Part shown: piece by piece, positions 9,101-21,194 of the stretch
Layout: every line of letters begins with the position of its first letter
How positions within the stretch are numbered: position 1 is the stretch's first letter
NCBI GenBank assembly: GCA_031002005.1
Contig: JARYHS010011408.1
Span: 221,815,473 to 221,879,472, forward strand
Direction of reading: 5' to 3'
Source: Vandiemenella viatica
Taxonomy: Eukaryota > Arthropoda > Insecta > Orthoptera > Morabidae
Length of the DNA: 64,000 bases
Position numbers and translations under genes: made by a program
Notes under the pieces: model-generated
Seen by the model: the letters and a program-made list of their open reading frames with translations, nothing else
Database searches by the model: none
Told to the model about the DNA's origin: nothing

Positions 9101-10690
9101 AAGTATCGGTTCAATCACCTTAACTAACCTCCAACTTGCTTTTGGTACTGTCAAAATATTCATTGATCAAACTGTTAAACTGTGTATAAGCCTGGATGAA
9201 TCAACTGTAAGAAATTACAGCTGCCACTTTCCTCACTATCCTCAGGAAAGAAAAGGTTAATATACCCTAATAAGAAATAAGCACTGTTTAAATAAAAAAA
9301 TTCAATATATTCTTCAAAGTAACATCAAAAGTCACAATTGGCTATCAAACAAATCAATTCCTAATCTGCAAGTAATGATGAGGAATAAAAACTGACTGAC
9401 CTCTGTTAATAAATTTCAAAGTATCATTTATCTAATTGACAAATCACACATTCTCAAAATTCATCATGTCTGCCAAAACAATGGTGGTGCGTGACTTCCG
9501 GGACTACCCAGAAGTCCTCGGAGTGCCAAATGCGGCTCTGTGAAACACAGAGTGTGCTTCCAAGAGTTTCAATCAAATGTGGCGTCCTCATGTCCGCTAG
9601 ACGTTATATACCATGGACCCACGACACCTGTATCTTCGCGCTACTAAATATAGTTTGGAAAAATTCTGTAATTTCAAGTGCTCAAAATTTTACAGTGTAA
9701 TGTTTGTGGTCTGTTGATTGATTTAGTTTATGATGGTTATACCTCTAAAGTTACTCAGTTTGCTGTAAATAAATCGAATGTGTTCCGCGCAGCAATACCG
9801 TTTTTTTCATTGGCCGCGGGACTTACTCGAGCTGGCCATCCGGTTTATTATTTTTCAACATTTTGTATGATTTTTCAAATTTAGATTTTAAAACTTATGT
9901 GTGTTCTATGGTCCCTCCAGTTTACAATGTTAGTTATGTTCACTGTACGTGGTGTATTTTAGAAGTTATTAGTCTTACAAAAATAGAAGTGGAGAGACCA
10001 GAAGCTGCCATTGAGTCAGTTTACTATTTTATTAAAATTACTATTAGAAAGATTGTTTATTTGGAGGTATAGTTTACCACACGGCCTCCTGCTTTATTCA
10101 TTCCACATGTTGAAAGTGGTTTTATTTACTGACAGGTGCTAAATCGTCCACAATTGTGATCTGTAATTGCCGGTATTTTTTCCTACTGCATAATTACTTT
10201 TAAAACTGATTTAGTGCTTATTTAACTGTGTGGAATGCTTCAAAACTTTTATATGTTGTGCAGTGTTCTTTATTATTACATAACATTTATTTGTTGGCTC
10301 TGAAAATTACTGAAAACATGTTGTTATGTGGTGTTGAAAATGCGAGTGTGTTTGACGAAGTTTTAAAATCGTGTTTTATTTATTTATTCTGCCTGAATCT
10401 ATTGATTTATAGTAAATTTTACTTTCTCCTGGTTTATTATTTTTATAAATTTACTTTACTGTGTCGAAAGTGTGTAAAAATGACGATGTGGTCACGTAAC
10501 AAAAATCGGTTGTTTACAAGCTGAACTATTGAGAATTGCCATGATTTAGGTGAGTTTGAAAGTTGTTTTCTATTATTAACTGTCTATTTAGAGCTGTTAT
10601 TACATATTAAGTTAGTTTTCTGATTTTAAATCGCCCTACTTTCGGATATAAGCTGCAGTATTGGCTTCTGTATCCCATATTCTGTAGTGA
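9101..10690. other. Unassigned AT-rich stretch
   Basis: No recognisable gene. Short plus-strand open frames (9491-9700, 9678-9884, 9863-10072, 10228-10524) lack motifs and look like chance or relic frames. A slightly GC-richer patch at 9480-9660 starts with a readable MSAKTMVVRDFRDYPEVLG-like frame broken by a stop; I cannot assign it. Confidence 0.35.
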
Positions 10691-10789
10691 CGAGGTGGAG
10701 AATTTACAAATTCTAAGGTGCTTGCACCATCCCCTATGCCCTGTACCCAAGAAATGTAGAATTTACCAAATTTTAAGGTGCTTACAAAC

Positions 10790-10987
10790 ACTAGCAAATG
10801 CAGTGTATAGAAAACCAACCCACACCAATCTATCCCTCAGGACACACAACTTTCATCATCCTAATCAGCACTGTTCGGTATTATCAAACACATTGCACCA
10901 TACCAGATTGTTGTAGTGCACAGTTTTCCAACATCATCTCAAATTATTTACAATGTACATTTCACACAAATGGATACAGCAATGTGC
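10790..10987 (+). pseudogene. Second decayed PLE, C-terminal RT end
   Basis: The frame VYRKPTHTNLSLRTHNFHHPNQ matches the post-RT block of the intact PLE (VYRKPTHTDRYLNALSFHHP). It is followed by a FHTNGYSN block equivalent to FRANGYSS. The remainder of the protein continues at 11242 after a SINE insertion. Confidence 0.72.
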
Positions 10988-10995
10988 GGATCAGC

Positions 10996-11233
10996 AGACC
11001 GAGCGTGGTGGTGTAACGGATAGCGTTCTGGCTTCGCATTCGGGAGGACGGCGGTTCGAATCCCCATCCGGGCATCCAGATTTGGTTTTCCATGGTTTCC
11101 CAAATCACTCCAGGCAAATGCTGGGATGCTTCCTTAAAAAGGCCATGGCCGAATTCCTTCCCATTCCTTGCCCCCATCCTTTCCTGTCTCTAAAGACCTC
11201 GCTGTTGAGAGACGTAAAGCAGTTTAAAAAAAT
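10996..11233 (+). mobile_element. tRNA-headed SINE, family 1
   Basis: A Pol III-type short retroelement. The head has a B-box-like GGTTCGAATCC and an A-box-like segment near GTGGTGTAACGG. The body holds the insect-type block TTTCCCAAATCACTCCAGGC and GGCCATGGCCGAATTCC. Near-identical flanks GGATCAGC and GGATCAAC (10988-10995 and 11234-11241) look like a short target duplication. It interrupts the PLE relic. It is not a functional tRNA gene. Confidence 0.85.
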
Positions 11234-11241
11234 GGATCAAC

Positions 11242-11570
11242 GGGGCCTTTCGCAAGGAAGGCAAGAGGCAGCAAGATGCTCAACAGCTTTCCTTTTCATC
11301 ATACGCTGGAAAAACTGTCAACCCAGCAAGGTAAGAGATTTACTAAGCAGTACAAACGAAGGGTTGGTTCTCAGACAGCTAGATATTTATTCAATCCCTT
11401 GTAATTGGGGGAAGCAGTACATCGGGCAAATAGTACAATTTCAACACTGTACGGAACACACGAGATGTGTGCACCTGGGACAAGTGATGAAGTTTGTGGT
11501 AGCTTTACACAACACAGAAATGAAACTCGGGCTTGACACGAATACTTTCCCAGCTAATCTTATGGGGTTG
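11242..11570 (+). pseudogene. Second decayed PLE, GIY-YIG region
   Basis: DIYSIPCNWGKQYIGQ matches the GIY-YIG core of the intact PLE (GVYKIPCECGSSYIGQ). HLGQVMKFVVALHNTE matches its downstream Glu region. An open frame survives through the SINE junction to about 11633, but upstream parts are missing or shifted. The remnant belongs to the same relic as 10790-10987. Confidence 0.72.
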
Positions 11571-11705
11571 ATGAATGTTTATCATAGTAGTTTGGTGGTA
11601 GATGGGGCGCTTCAAGAAGTTGGGGAGCGATGATGTGGAGGCAGTAAAGAATAGATGGAGTGGTATGCAACTTCCATTTTAAGTGCCATTAGTGAGTGAT
11701 ACGAG

Positions 11706-14700
11706 CAGGGCCCGCTCTAGGGGGGGGGGGGCAAACCGGGCATTTGCCCGGGGCGCTAAAATTTAGGGGCGCCATTTCGGCTGTAAGTGTGAGAAAAATA
11801 CTAATAATATTAATGTGTTAATACCCAATTAATAAAAAAGATTCACATACCGAATTTTTCGTTCGTTAAAAACTTACAGTTCTTATCTATTTGGGTGCGC
11901 CCCTAGAGACTTCGAAGAGACGGGGCGCGGACCTCAAAGGGGCGCGCCTTTGCCTCGCCGCCTCTGTGTGAATTCCGCCATAGGAGCAACTTCAAAATGC
12001 GCCGCGTCCGCGCCACGTCTCTTCTGTGTGAATTGGGCCTTAGCACGCGAGTAGAACGCTGTTTCGACTTTTGCTGTCCCAACTTGTTTATTATTGCTAA
12101 TTATAAAAGTGGTTACATTACACAACAGCATTAGTCTTACTATTACGTTATTAGTGTTATGTGGAAGTTCATAAAATTTACTTCAGGATTTCATTATTTC
12201 TAAAGGTAAGTACATTTATGATTAAACTGTTATTTAGTTGGATATACGACATAAGCTCACAACGATATAAGCGCACAACGACAAAAGCGCACAACAGAAG
12301 CGAAGCGCGGTAGGTGGGGGCTGTTACACCTGACCTCGGCTACCTGCACTGATTCCGACGTTATACTGCCCACAAGTTACCAGACCCGGTGAAAAGGAGT
12401 ATTTTTCGCAATTGCAGCTAGCTCTAATACATGGAATCGATAGTGCTTGGCGGGAGATGCTGAGTATTTATTTTATTGAATTGATAAACCAAATCAATAT
12501 GGATCTTAGTTATTGGAAATCGAAGTGGAATAATTTGCATAATAATTTCTTCTCGTAATCCGAGCCTCACAGATTTGTTGTACAAAATAGATACAGGCAT
12601 TGTAAGTGTTATGGTTGGGTTAAATTATATACGCTAGCTTTGATCGCTTGTGAAAATACTGTAGTTTAGTGGGTGTGGGATAGTACTTACAATCATTAAT
12701 AAATAAATAATATTAACAGCTGCTGATTACCGATTAGTTACTTCACATACCATTAGTATATTCAATTTAGAATTTTAACTGCTAATATATAATAACGCAT
12801 GATGCTTATTATATATACGAATGCGGTTTACAGATACTCTAATTGCTGCATTTGTAAATCGTCTCAACAAAAAGAAATTCATTAACTATTTTAGTGAATG
12901 TCAATAACTTTGTCAGTTGGTTTAATAAGTGCATTGCACGACAATCACTCCACAACATCATTTTTTTTTTTTTTTTTTTTTGTTTGTTTGTAAACTTGGA
13001 ACGTAGTCCGTTTAAGCCTATAGAAATTGCCATTCTGTATACATGGTTTCTGTATTTGCAGCACATGTACGGATAGTATCCTCCGCGAATATGCTTTGAC
13101 TGTAACACTAGACTTTCTTTATGTTCACAGGTATGGAAAATATTTTGTGTTGTGTATAAATATTTTTTTATATCGACTGAGAATAATTTATCTTAGTTAT
13201 GGTTTTAGCTTATTTAGAACAAGGATAAATATTTACTTTTTATATTATTTTATAGTGTACATTGTTTGAGTTACGTGCGTGCCTCTTCCAAAATGTCTGT
13301 CGGTCAAAGAAAACTATCTGGTTACCAGTACAAAAAAAAAGAAGGTTGGGAAAGGAAGAATCAATCTGGCACGTTAAAAAAATATACTGTATTCAGAGTT
13401 TACCAAAACAAACCTTAGAAACCAATATCAGGTCGGGATACAAAAGAAGTACAGAATCGTCAGAGAATAATAGCAAACAAATGAACAAAGTTTCTAAACC
13501 AACTGGAACTGCCACCAACGGGAGACTCACAGAAGGCGTTCTAAAACGAGACACCGTAAGTAGCTTTTTAGTAAGGCAAGGTCCACCTAAATTATTGCAT
13601 AATTACAAATTTCCTTCTAATGACACAGATCGACATTTTAGCGCAAAATATTATGCACAAATTTTAAGCAACGGAGAGCAAACATTGCGAGATTAGCTAC
13701 TATCTTTCACAAAACTGCTTTTACTGCTTCTGTTGCAAAATTTTCGGCTGTTTAGTTAGTTCTCTCCAAAGGAGGGTTTTAAAAATTGGAAGCACCTCGA
13801 CGAAACTTTAAAAGAGCATGAAATTTCGAAAAATCATATTCAGGCAAAAAAGATTAAATTGTTGTAAAACTGTAGATGCTGCCACTCAAAGAGTTATTAA
13901 TGCCGAAATAAATCATTGGAATGAGGTGCTTCTAAGAACTGTTGCAATTACCAAAATGCTTGGTAAAAGTTGACTGGTTTTTCAAGGTAAAAGCGACAAG
14001 TTGTTTGAGCATAATAACAGTAAAAATAGTTGAGTTACTGTCTGAATATGATCCCATTATGGAAGAGCACGTCCGCTGAGTGCTCTAAAAAGTAGAGACT
14101 AAAGCTCAATATCTTGGGAAAAATATACAAACCTGGATAGTAGATCTACTGCATCAAAGCGTAAAGGCTCATATTATTAATGAAATAAAAAATTTCAAAT
14201 ATTTTCCATAATTTTAAACTGTACTCCTGACTTTAGTAACATACAGCAAATTACTCTTGTAATCAGATATGTTTCATCCAATAAATTTAATCCTTATGTT
14301 GAAATTAAAATTAATGAAAGCTTTTAAGGCTTATTACCAGTCGAAAGATCCACACGAAAACAAATGTCTGACTTTATAGTTGGAGAACTTAATGACTTGT
14401 GTTTAAATTTGCAGGATATCAGAGGACAGGGACTGACAACGGGTCCAATATGAGGGGCAATAAAGCAGGAGTGCAATCTAGAATTAAACAATATAATTCC
14501 CGAGCATTCAATGTTCCGTGTAGTAGCCAATCTCTCAATCTTGTTATTAATGATAAAAGCATCCTTGGAAGCCGCTAATTTCTTCAACATGCTCCAAAAA
14601 AATATATTTATTATTTTTGGCATTTACTTTTCGATGGGCAATACTTTTAAAGCATATTCAGGGTTCAACTTTGAAAACATGGAGTGACACTAGATGGGAG

Positions 14701-15244
14701 AATTGGATAGAGAGGATAAAGGCATTAAACCCTTTAAAATTTCATTTGGGAGATGTATACGACGCCTTGGTAAGCATTTACGAAAACCAAGAAATTGATA
14801 ATTTAATGATTTAGCCATTTTGGCAATTGAGTATGAAATTGCTGATGAAGTAAATTTTAAGATGTAATAAAAAATTCGCAACCTGAAAGTAAGAAAAAAA
14901 GTTTTTTTTTGTGATTTTAGCGTATCTGATGTAATCTCGTTTTATTTTCAAAATAATGGCATTTAGATTGTTTGTGTGATAATGTCCATCTGTAATAGCA
15001 TTTAAAAATATAAAAAATATGGTTAATTTGTGGCTATGTACAGATATTTCATAATTAATTTATCTATTTTGTGCCTCTAAATCAAAATTCAATAAGTTTA
15101 TTTATGAATATATGATTTTATTAAAATTTAATTTTTTATTCGATTAAAAATTATTATTTTTTTAAATATATAATTCTACATAATCTTAAGGGGCGGCAAT
15201 TTGTCTATTTGTCCTGGGCGGCAAAACCGCTAGAGCGGGCCCTG
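11706..15244 (+). mobile_element. hAT DNA transposon with 8-bp target duplication
   Basis: The 15-bp terminal inverted repeats CAGGGCCCGCTCTAG and CTAGAGCGGGCCCTG are perfect. Both are flanked by GATACGAG (11698-11705 and 15245-15252), the 8-bp duplication typical of hAT. A G run of 11-12 follows the left end, and CpG-rich sequence continues to about 12070. A broken transposase lies at 13290-14880. The element is about 3.5 kb, a plausible full length for the ZMYM/DUF4371 type of hAT. Confidence 0.92.
13290..14880 (+). pseudogene. hAT transposase, DUF4371/ZMYM-like, broken
   Basis: Remnant of a hAT transposase. The start reads MSVGQRKLSGYQYKKK, like the N-terminus of ZMYM-type hAT proteins. 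Later frames give GPPKLLHNYKFPSNDT, an FYCFCCKIFG zinc-finger-like segment, INHWNEVLLRT, YDPIMEEHV and, near the end, WSDTRWENWIERIKAL, which fits the conserved TRW segment. Pieces are spread over all three frames with many stops, so no protein can be made. The domain assignment rests on family knowledge; a profile search would settle it. Confidence 0.75.
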
Positions 15245-15252
15245 GATACGAG

Positions 15253-16072
15253 TGGTCATTGTTACAGTGGGCAGTATAAATGGTCCCATCTTCGATTTGA
15301 GCTGGTAATTACGGGGGGGGGGGGGGGAGAAGGGTGTTCATTGTTAGAGGCATTGCAATGGAATTTTCATTGTTTTAAAATCTGCACTGTTAATTTAATA
15401 CATTAATATTTTTTGTATCTGCAAGTAAAATACTTTTCTGTTCGTTAACTTTTTCTGGGATGCTATATTAACTTAATTGTTTGCTCTACTTCAATACTGA
15501 GAGTTGATCAAGTTTTATTTTCTATATCGCTTATTGGTTATAGCTAGAAAATTTTTCACTATGTCATCTTTAAATAGATTTAATCAGACATTTTCAAACA
15601 ACACAAAATCTTTTCTTTTTTTAAGTAAAGGTTAATAAAGATACATTACAAACTTCAGATAGACTCTTAACCAAAGTTTCTGAAATCAACCAAAGCAAGA
15701 AAGTAGCCAGAAGAAAGGAAACGTCTACATAACATTTAGATTTTTTCTCTTTTCTAGGTTAATAATTCCAACTCAAAAATATAACAAGCCACCGTACACG
15801 GATTAGTCCACACACCTAGATCTGTGTGAGAAAGTTGCAGGCAAATAATACTTTGAAGAATAAATAGATCATGAGTGCTATATCAAAGGTAGAATATTAT
15901 ATGTGAAATTAATAACTGCTTAAATCATGTTCCATGCAGTAATTATTTATGTCCCAGACATCACCAAAACAAATATAGAGAGGGAAAACTTCTAGGAAGA
16001 ATTACAAGAAACACTAAATATCAGATGAAGACAAATTAATACTCCTGAGCGATTTTAATGCTAGAATATATT
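15253..16072. other. Unassigned AT-rich stretch
   Basis: Holds a G run at about 15316-15327 and AT-rich sequence. I see no gene or known repeat. Confidence 0.35.
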
Positions 16073-16560
16073 CTCTCATGTGCTTTGTCATAGATCATTG
16101 TAACCTGTTTACTTCTAATTCACAGGTACACAATCTCAATACAAGAAGCAGAAATAACTTGCACAAACCACAAACATCTCTGTCATTAGTACAAAGAGGA
16201 GTTAATTATTCTGGTATACATCTGTTTAATAAACTTCCCAAGGGTATAAAACAATTTGCAGAAAATAAAGATATATTTAAAGAAAAACTGAGAGATTATC
16301 TTATTGGCAACTCCTTCTACTCCATTCAAGAATTTGAACAAAACAATTAATTGTATTCAATATGACTTTTGCAAATCACAGTTGTAAAAATTTATGTTTA
16401 TTTTATTGTCTTTATTTTTTCTTTGTAACATATAATTGTTTTTTACTATGATTATGACTCATATTGTATGTATGTATATTAACCATGACATGTTTCACAT
16501 CCCAGAGGTGCTTCCTCAGCAGGGATCCATGAAACAAGATTGATAAATAAAATAAATTAA
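16073..16560 (+). mobile_element. 5'-truncated LINE (same family as 40301-43057)
   Basis: This matches the 3' end of the LINE at 40301-43057. An open frame at 16078-16350 ends in LRDYLIGNSFYSIQEF, followed by the same 3' UTR (CATGACATGTTTCACATCCC) and a GATAAATAAAATAAAT tail. Only about 490 bp are present, a typical result of incomplete reverse transcription. Confidence 0.87.
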
Positions 16561-16828
16561 AAACAATAGATAATAAGGTTGATCCAGGTATCACACAAGG
16601 ATTTTATGAACACCAAACAAACGAAAATGGTAACCTTAGTACATACAGCACAAAAATTATTTTAGCATTAACAACACATTTGTCTGATTTGTCAATGAAA
16701 AATAAATATGAGATTTTGCAAGAAAATAAAAGGTCTGAAATTGTAAAACTTAATTTTTTAACTTTAATATTTAAACCTTAATCTGCCTTTACATACACTT
16801 CCTATCCACTTTAAGATTGCATACTTAC

Positions 16829-16939
16829 TTCACTTTCTATTTTTCTGATATGAAACAACAGCTTCTCTTCCCTTTTCAACATTTCATCTAACAGGTAGAA
16901 AAGTTCGAGCTGTTTTGGCTGTGGAGCTGTTGTATCAAA
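16829..16939 (-). CDS. DRC7: Host gene exon, DRC7-like (third exon seen)
   Basis: A 111-bp exon of 37 codons in phase 0, bounded by a polypyrimidine acceptor TTTTTTCAG and a perfect donor GTAAGT. It encodes FDTTAPQPKQLELFYLLDEM followed by LKREEKLLFHIRKIESE, a charged, helix-prone segment. It continues the frame of the exon at 26113-26325. The product resembles DRC7 (CCDC135/lobo), a subunit of the nexin-dynein regulatory complex of motile cilia and sperm tails. Exon status is strong; the family name rests on recognition of the joined exons. Later exons would lie at lower coordinates but I could not find them. Confidence 0.72.
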
Positions 16940-17147
16940 CTGAAAAAAGTGAAATATTTAGCTAACATGAGCAAAACATTTACAGTAATTAGGTGATAGA
17001 GAGTAATGATGTTGACAGATTTTTTACCAAATTAATAAAGACTTAGAGAAAACTTTTTTATATCTGGATTAGAAGTTGTACAGCTTATCTAAAAGTTAAG
17101 GTAAATTATAGTATTCCAAGAAATATGATAAACTATATATTGGATAT

Positions 17148-17470
17148 AAAAGGAGAGGTAAAAACAGTGGTTTTTCACAGCTTTAAAGCCATACTGCCAT
17201 AGGATTAGTGGAGGTAGAGCCCCGCATTCCTGTTTGCTAACCATAGGCGCTAAAGTGGACGTGTCATGGTCAGCAACATTGTCGGGACCTTTTTCTTTAC
17301 CTTCCCGCAGAGTTTTCCCAACGATACTCATTTGATAGCAGGCAGAGTGGCCTGGGGGACCATTCCAGACATTCAGCTTCAAAGAAAAACCCTCGGCTTT
17401 GTTGGGGATCAAATCCCAGTCATCTGGGCCATAGTTAAATGCTCTACCACCTGAGCTACACGGCTGCCAA
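17148..17470 (-). mobile_element. tRNA-headed SINE, family 2
   Basis: On the minus strand it starts GTAGCTCAGGTGGTAGAGCA (A box) and has GGGATTTGATCCCC (B box), followed by about 250 bp of unrelated body. The 11-bp sequence ATATTGGATAT flanks both sides (17137-17147 and 17471-17481). The head looks like a tRNA but the tail and target duplication show it is a SINE. Confidence 0.87.
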
Positions 17471-17481
17471 ATATTGGATAT

Positions 17482-18344
17482 TGTAAACTATATTTTTATG
17501 AATCAAGATGTTACTTTTTATGAAGGTAGGCATCTGAAATAATTGATCTGAGTAGGGTACAAATAGTTAATCACTTATCCTCATAATAGTTTCATACTGA
17601 TCACTGTATTTTGGAAAATAATTTAGCTATGACTCATCATTTTTCTTTTCAATTTGTAAAAATATTTTGACACTTTCAGATTTTTAAATAGAGTTCTGTA
17701 ATGGATGAGCGAAAAAAAATAAAATATTATTGAGTTCAGATAATAGGATCTAGTAACAGTGAGAAACAGGAAAATGATTTATGAGTCTAGTGAACAATAT
17801 TAAATATGGGTCACTAATGTATGCAGATGAACTTCTTTTGGAGGAAAAAGTATCAGAAATAAAAATAGAAACTCAAGTGATGATTCTGTACACAGATTGT
17901 GTATTAAATTGAACTCATTAAAATAATTGTAAAAACCTTTCAAAATCAATTTATTCAATTTATTTTTTAATTGAGCTCATTATTCCTTATGTGAAATTTT
18001 CTTTCAAATGTTACAGATAAATCAAACACATATGAAAATATCAGTTGATGATTACTTGACTAGGTTACTTTTGAAAAGTTTCCAGAAAAACTACCTTAAT
18101 AACAATTTATTATCATACTTATTAAATTCTTTATCAAATGACATATATTTTTTTAAATATAATGAAGTGTCAAATTTAATAAAATTAACAAACTCCAGTA
18201 AGATTGCTCAAGTTTTCATATAATCATTACAAGACTACATAACACTGAAAAATATAGAAGACATTTTGGACCAATGTTTTCAGAAATAAAGGGAAAATTA
18301 GATTTCTTTATGGTGTTAAGGTATTTTTTAAATAAAATTTTATT
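17482..18344. other. Unassigned AT-rich stretch
   Basis: No gene recognised. A fragment reading MYADELLLEEKVSEIKIE near 17818-17871 could be a worn reverse-transcriptase YADD box, but it is too short to assign. Confidence 0.3.
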
Positions 18345-19128
18345 TATTTATGATGGAGTGCATGCTCCAGTAGCAAGTATACTACACAACCATTTTTCCA
18401 CTTTCTTGTAAACACCTACCCTTTATGAATTTTAATTTTGAATTCTGTCAATGTTTTTGTTAAATTGTTCATCACTTCCCATGATTTATTACAATTCTCT
18501 ATTTCCTTACTTACAAGAAAATTTTTGTACTCCCTTATGTCTGAAACCACATGCCAGCTTCTCGTCACAGTCATCTTTTTACCTTCCAAATATTACTCTT
18601 AATTCTTCTACCAATATCTTCAAAAGCGTCATCATCAGTATAAGCCTATTACACTCCCAGTACTTTCTTCATCCGCCTCCTTTCTTCCAGTGAATCCCAC
18701 TACAGCTCTTTTAACATATCAGTTACTGATTGCATTTGTTTTGGAGACAAATCTAACTGCCCTTCTTTGCACCTTCTCCAACTCCTGTATCTGATAAGCA
18801 AATGTGTCCACACACTACACTACCATATTCAAGCAATGATATGACAGAAGTTTTGTAAACCATTTCCCTCATTTTTCTAGTACTTCCCCCTTATGACCCT
18901 CTCCAATAAATGAAGGAATTTTAAACCTTTTCCTATCACCTGCCCAATGTGTTCTGCCCTGCTGAGTTTATTATCAAATGTTATGCCAAGATATTTACAC
19001 TTCAGGTCTTTGACAAGCAATTCCTTCTTTATCCTATAATCACAAGTAATCTTTATATATACGATTATGTACCTATAAAGCTCACTCTTCTTGGCATTTA
19101 TATTCATTCCATGTTGGTCTACCCCCTT
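18345..19128 (-). pseudogene. LINE B (CR1/L2-like) 3' portion, antisense
   Basis: A decayed non-LTR retrotransposon, read on the minus strand. It includes an open stretch KKELLVKDLKCKYLGITFDN and LSRAEHIGQVIGKGLKFLHL, the post-RT region of this family, and ends at about 18345 with the 3' signature near GGAGTGCATGCTCCAGTAGC. The same family recurs at 22195, 30690, 39432, 57370 and 58430. Confidence 0.75.
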
Positions 19129-19617
19129 GGTGTAGTTTGGGATCCACATTTTGGGTATCAAATACAGGAGTTGGGGATTGTGCAAAGAAGAGCAGCTAGA
19201 TTTGTTTGTGGAAATTATCGCAGGACACAGTCAGTAATTCATATGATAAAGGAGCTGGATTGGGAGTCATTGGAGGACAGGAGGAGGGTGAAGAGTGTGC
19301 TGAGAATTTATAAGACATATTTTGGTGATGGGGCTTGAAGGAACATTGGTCGAAGAATTAGGAATGTGCAGGGAAGGGAAAAGATGACTGCTGGCACTCG
19401 ATTTCATGCATTAAGGAGTGGGAGAATTTTCTTTTGTGGGTAAGGGTGTTAGGGATTGGAACAAATTACCCCATTATGAATAATTTACCAAAATATGCTG
19501 AAGGAATTTAGCACTCTAATTGTATAAGATAATTAAAAATAAAAAGGGTGTAATTAGATGAGCGAGGGAATTGCCACCAGAGCATGTGCTCTATTGCAAT
19601 TAAATTAAAAAATTAAA
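19129..19617 (+). mobile_element. LINE B 3' fragment nested inside an antisense LINE B
   Basis: Orientation flips abruptly at about 19129. Plus-strand text begins at VWDPHFGYQIQELGIVQRRA and runs through RRVKSVLRIYKTYFGDGA to the 3' end near GCATGTGCTCTATTGCAATT. At 19618 the antisense copy resumes with the sequence expected next (ATATCCTGTCCAGATCATC). It is a short 5'-truncated insertion of the family into one of its own older copies. Confidence 0.72.
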
Positions 19618-20345
19618 GATATCCTGTCCAGATCATCTTGCAGCTTTTCACAACCGTTTCCTATTTTGATATCAACTTAACTTCTAGCTGCAAACCACCT
19701 ACAGAATAATGAACAGCAACTATCCCAATATACTACCCTATGCCACTCTCATTTTCACTTCCACATATGTTGATACTGATTTCCTACCATAACTTTCTAC
19801 CTTTTACGAATTCCTCCACCTATCAAGTCACTTTCTTATGTATTCCAATAGTTCTTATCTTCTTTACCAACATTTCATGACTCACTCTGTCAAATGTCTT
19901 AGAGGGATTTAGTGCTACGCTGTCAACTTGGCCTGCCTGGTCCATGTCATCTCTAATGTATTTCCTAATTGAGGTTCACATGAATATCCTATCCTAAACC
20001 CATTTTGTAGTATTGCAAACAATTTCCTTCCACAGCTTATAACATTAATCAATCTTCAGTTTTTTTTTATCTATATAACTAACAATCTGGCACTTCTCTG
20101 AATTTATCTTATGTTAACCTACCCAACTAGATGTCCTATCCAGATTTCCATGGTGCTGTTCACTGTCGTCTCCCTTGCTACCCCATTATGTAATGTCTTG
20201 TGCAATTTTGATACTGCATTTCTTAACCTAACTCTATGCTTTCTGCCTTTTGAGAATTCCTCTACCACGCAAGTCACATTTTAATCCTTTCCAATGGTTT
20301 TTAATGGAGTTGCAACTAAGGTCATCTTTCTGGATACTGATGCAT
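19618..20345 (-). pseudogene. LINE B relic, RT portion, antisense
   Basis: Continues the copy at 18345-19128. It has the minus-strand sequence for the GDL-ISSW region and, at about 19860-20000, the region upstream of the FADD box. A second, partly overlapping piece of the same region appears at 20085-20345 (CCCAACTAGATGTCCTATCC), so two copies or a duplication are fused here. No long frame survives. Confidence 0.6.
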
Positions 20346-20915
20346 AATTGGAGGTTAAGTGGCTGACTTCTGTGGAGGAGGAGATGGAAAAATAAATGTA
20401 TAATCATTTATAATTTGATATTTTATTATAAAATTAACTCAAAATTAACATAAGAAAATTTATCACAAATGTTATATTTTGTGTCAGCAGCATATATTTC
20501 CAGATAATACGGCCAGGTTTCTCTTTTTACCTCCTCTTTCTATGACATGGAAACGTGCAATGATTTCAAATTTGATTCATAATTACATATGTACCAACAA
20601 AACAATCTTAGGAGAATTGAACTTTACTGAGTTTATGACTCAGTTAATTAGAGTGGCATCACAAGCTCATGCCATCATATGTCACTGTATTCACCACCTA
20701 CCAACATCCCATCACACTTACTTTTCATGCAAGTTCAAATTTCCATTTAATCACTTAGCTAACAACACTGTGCAATTAATTGTTACTCTTATTGAGAGAT
20801 CAATTTAAGAAAAAAAATCATGGTGTTGTTGGCTTAGGGACAATGTGCCACATTTTGTAAAAGTAATAAAATAATAAGGTAAAAAATAAAATATAAGGCC
20901 CTAAGTAATGAAAAT

Positions 20916-21110
20916 GAATTACGAATTAGGATAGGGAAATGGCTGTCAGGCAATCTCTCACAACACCTCCTTTCCCCATAATGTTCTGTTGATAAAGCAC
21001 TGGACCCGAAAATTGTAATGTGTGTTTGTGTTTTTTCTGTGTGTTCACACCCCATCTTCATCATCTTAATGTAAGTGGTAACTCAGTTCCCTATCCTAAT
21101 TTGTAATTCC
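20916..21110. repeat. Small foldback repeat
   Basis: Arms GAATTACGAATTAGGATAGG (20916-20935) and its near-perfect inverse TCCCTATCCTAATTTGTAAT (about 21088-21107) enclose about 150 bp that includes a GTGTGTTTGTGTTTTTTCTG stretch. A related single-arm copy lies at 34300-34424. Probably a MITE or SINE-related foldback of a family I cannot name. Confidence 0.55.
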
Positions 21111-21194
21111 AATAAAATATTTATCTGAACAAAACCTCAATTATATCTGCACTTTAAGACTTATAAAGGTGGAGGCAGAAAAGGAGGTATGATT

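Noticed and set aside
10228..10524. Hydrophobic 98-residue frame
   Set aside because: Low-complexity AT-rich frame without domain, splice sites or homologous copy in the window.
17400..17468. tRNA gene on the minus strand
   Set aside because: A and B boxes are present but the sequence is the head of a SINE with a long body and an 11-bp target duplication.
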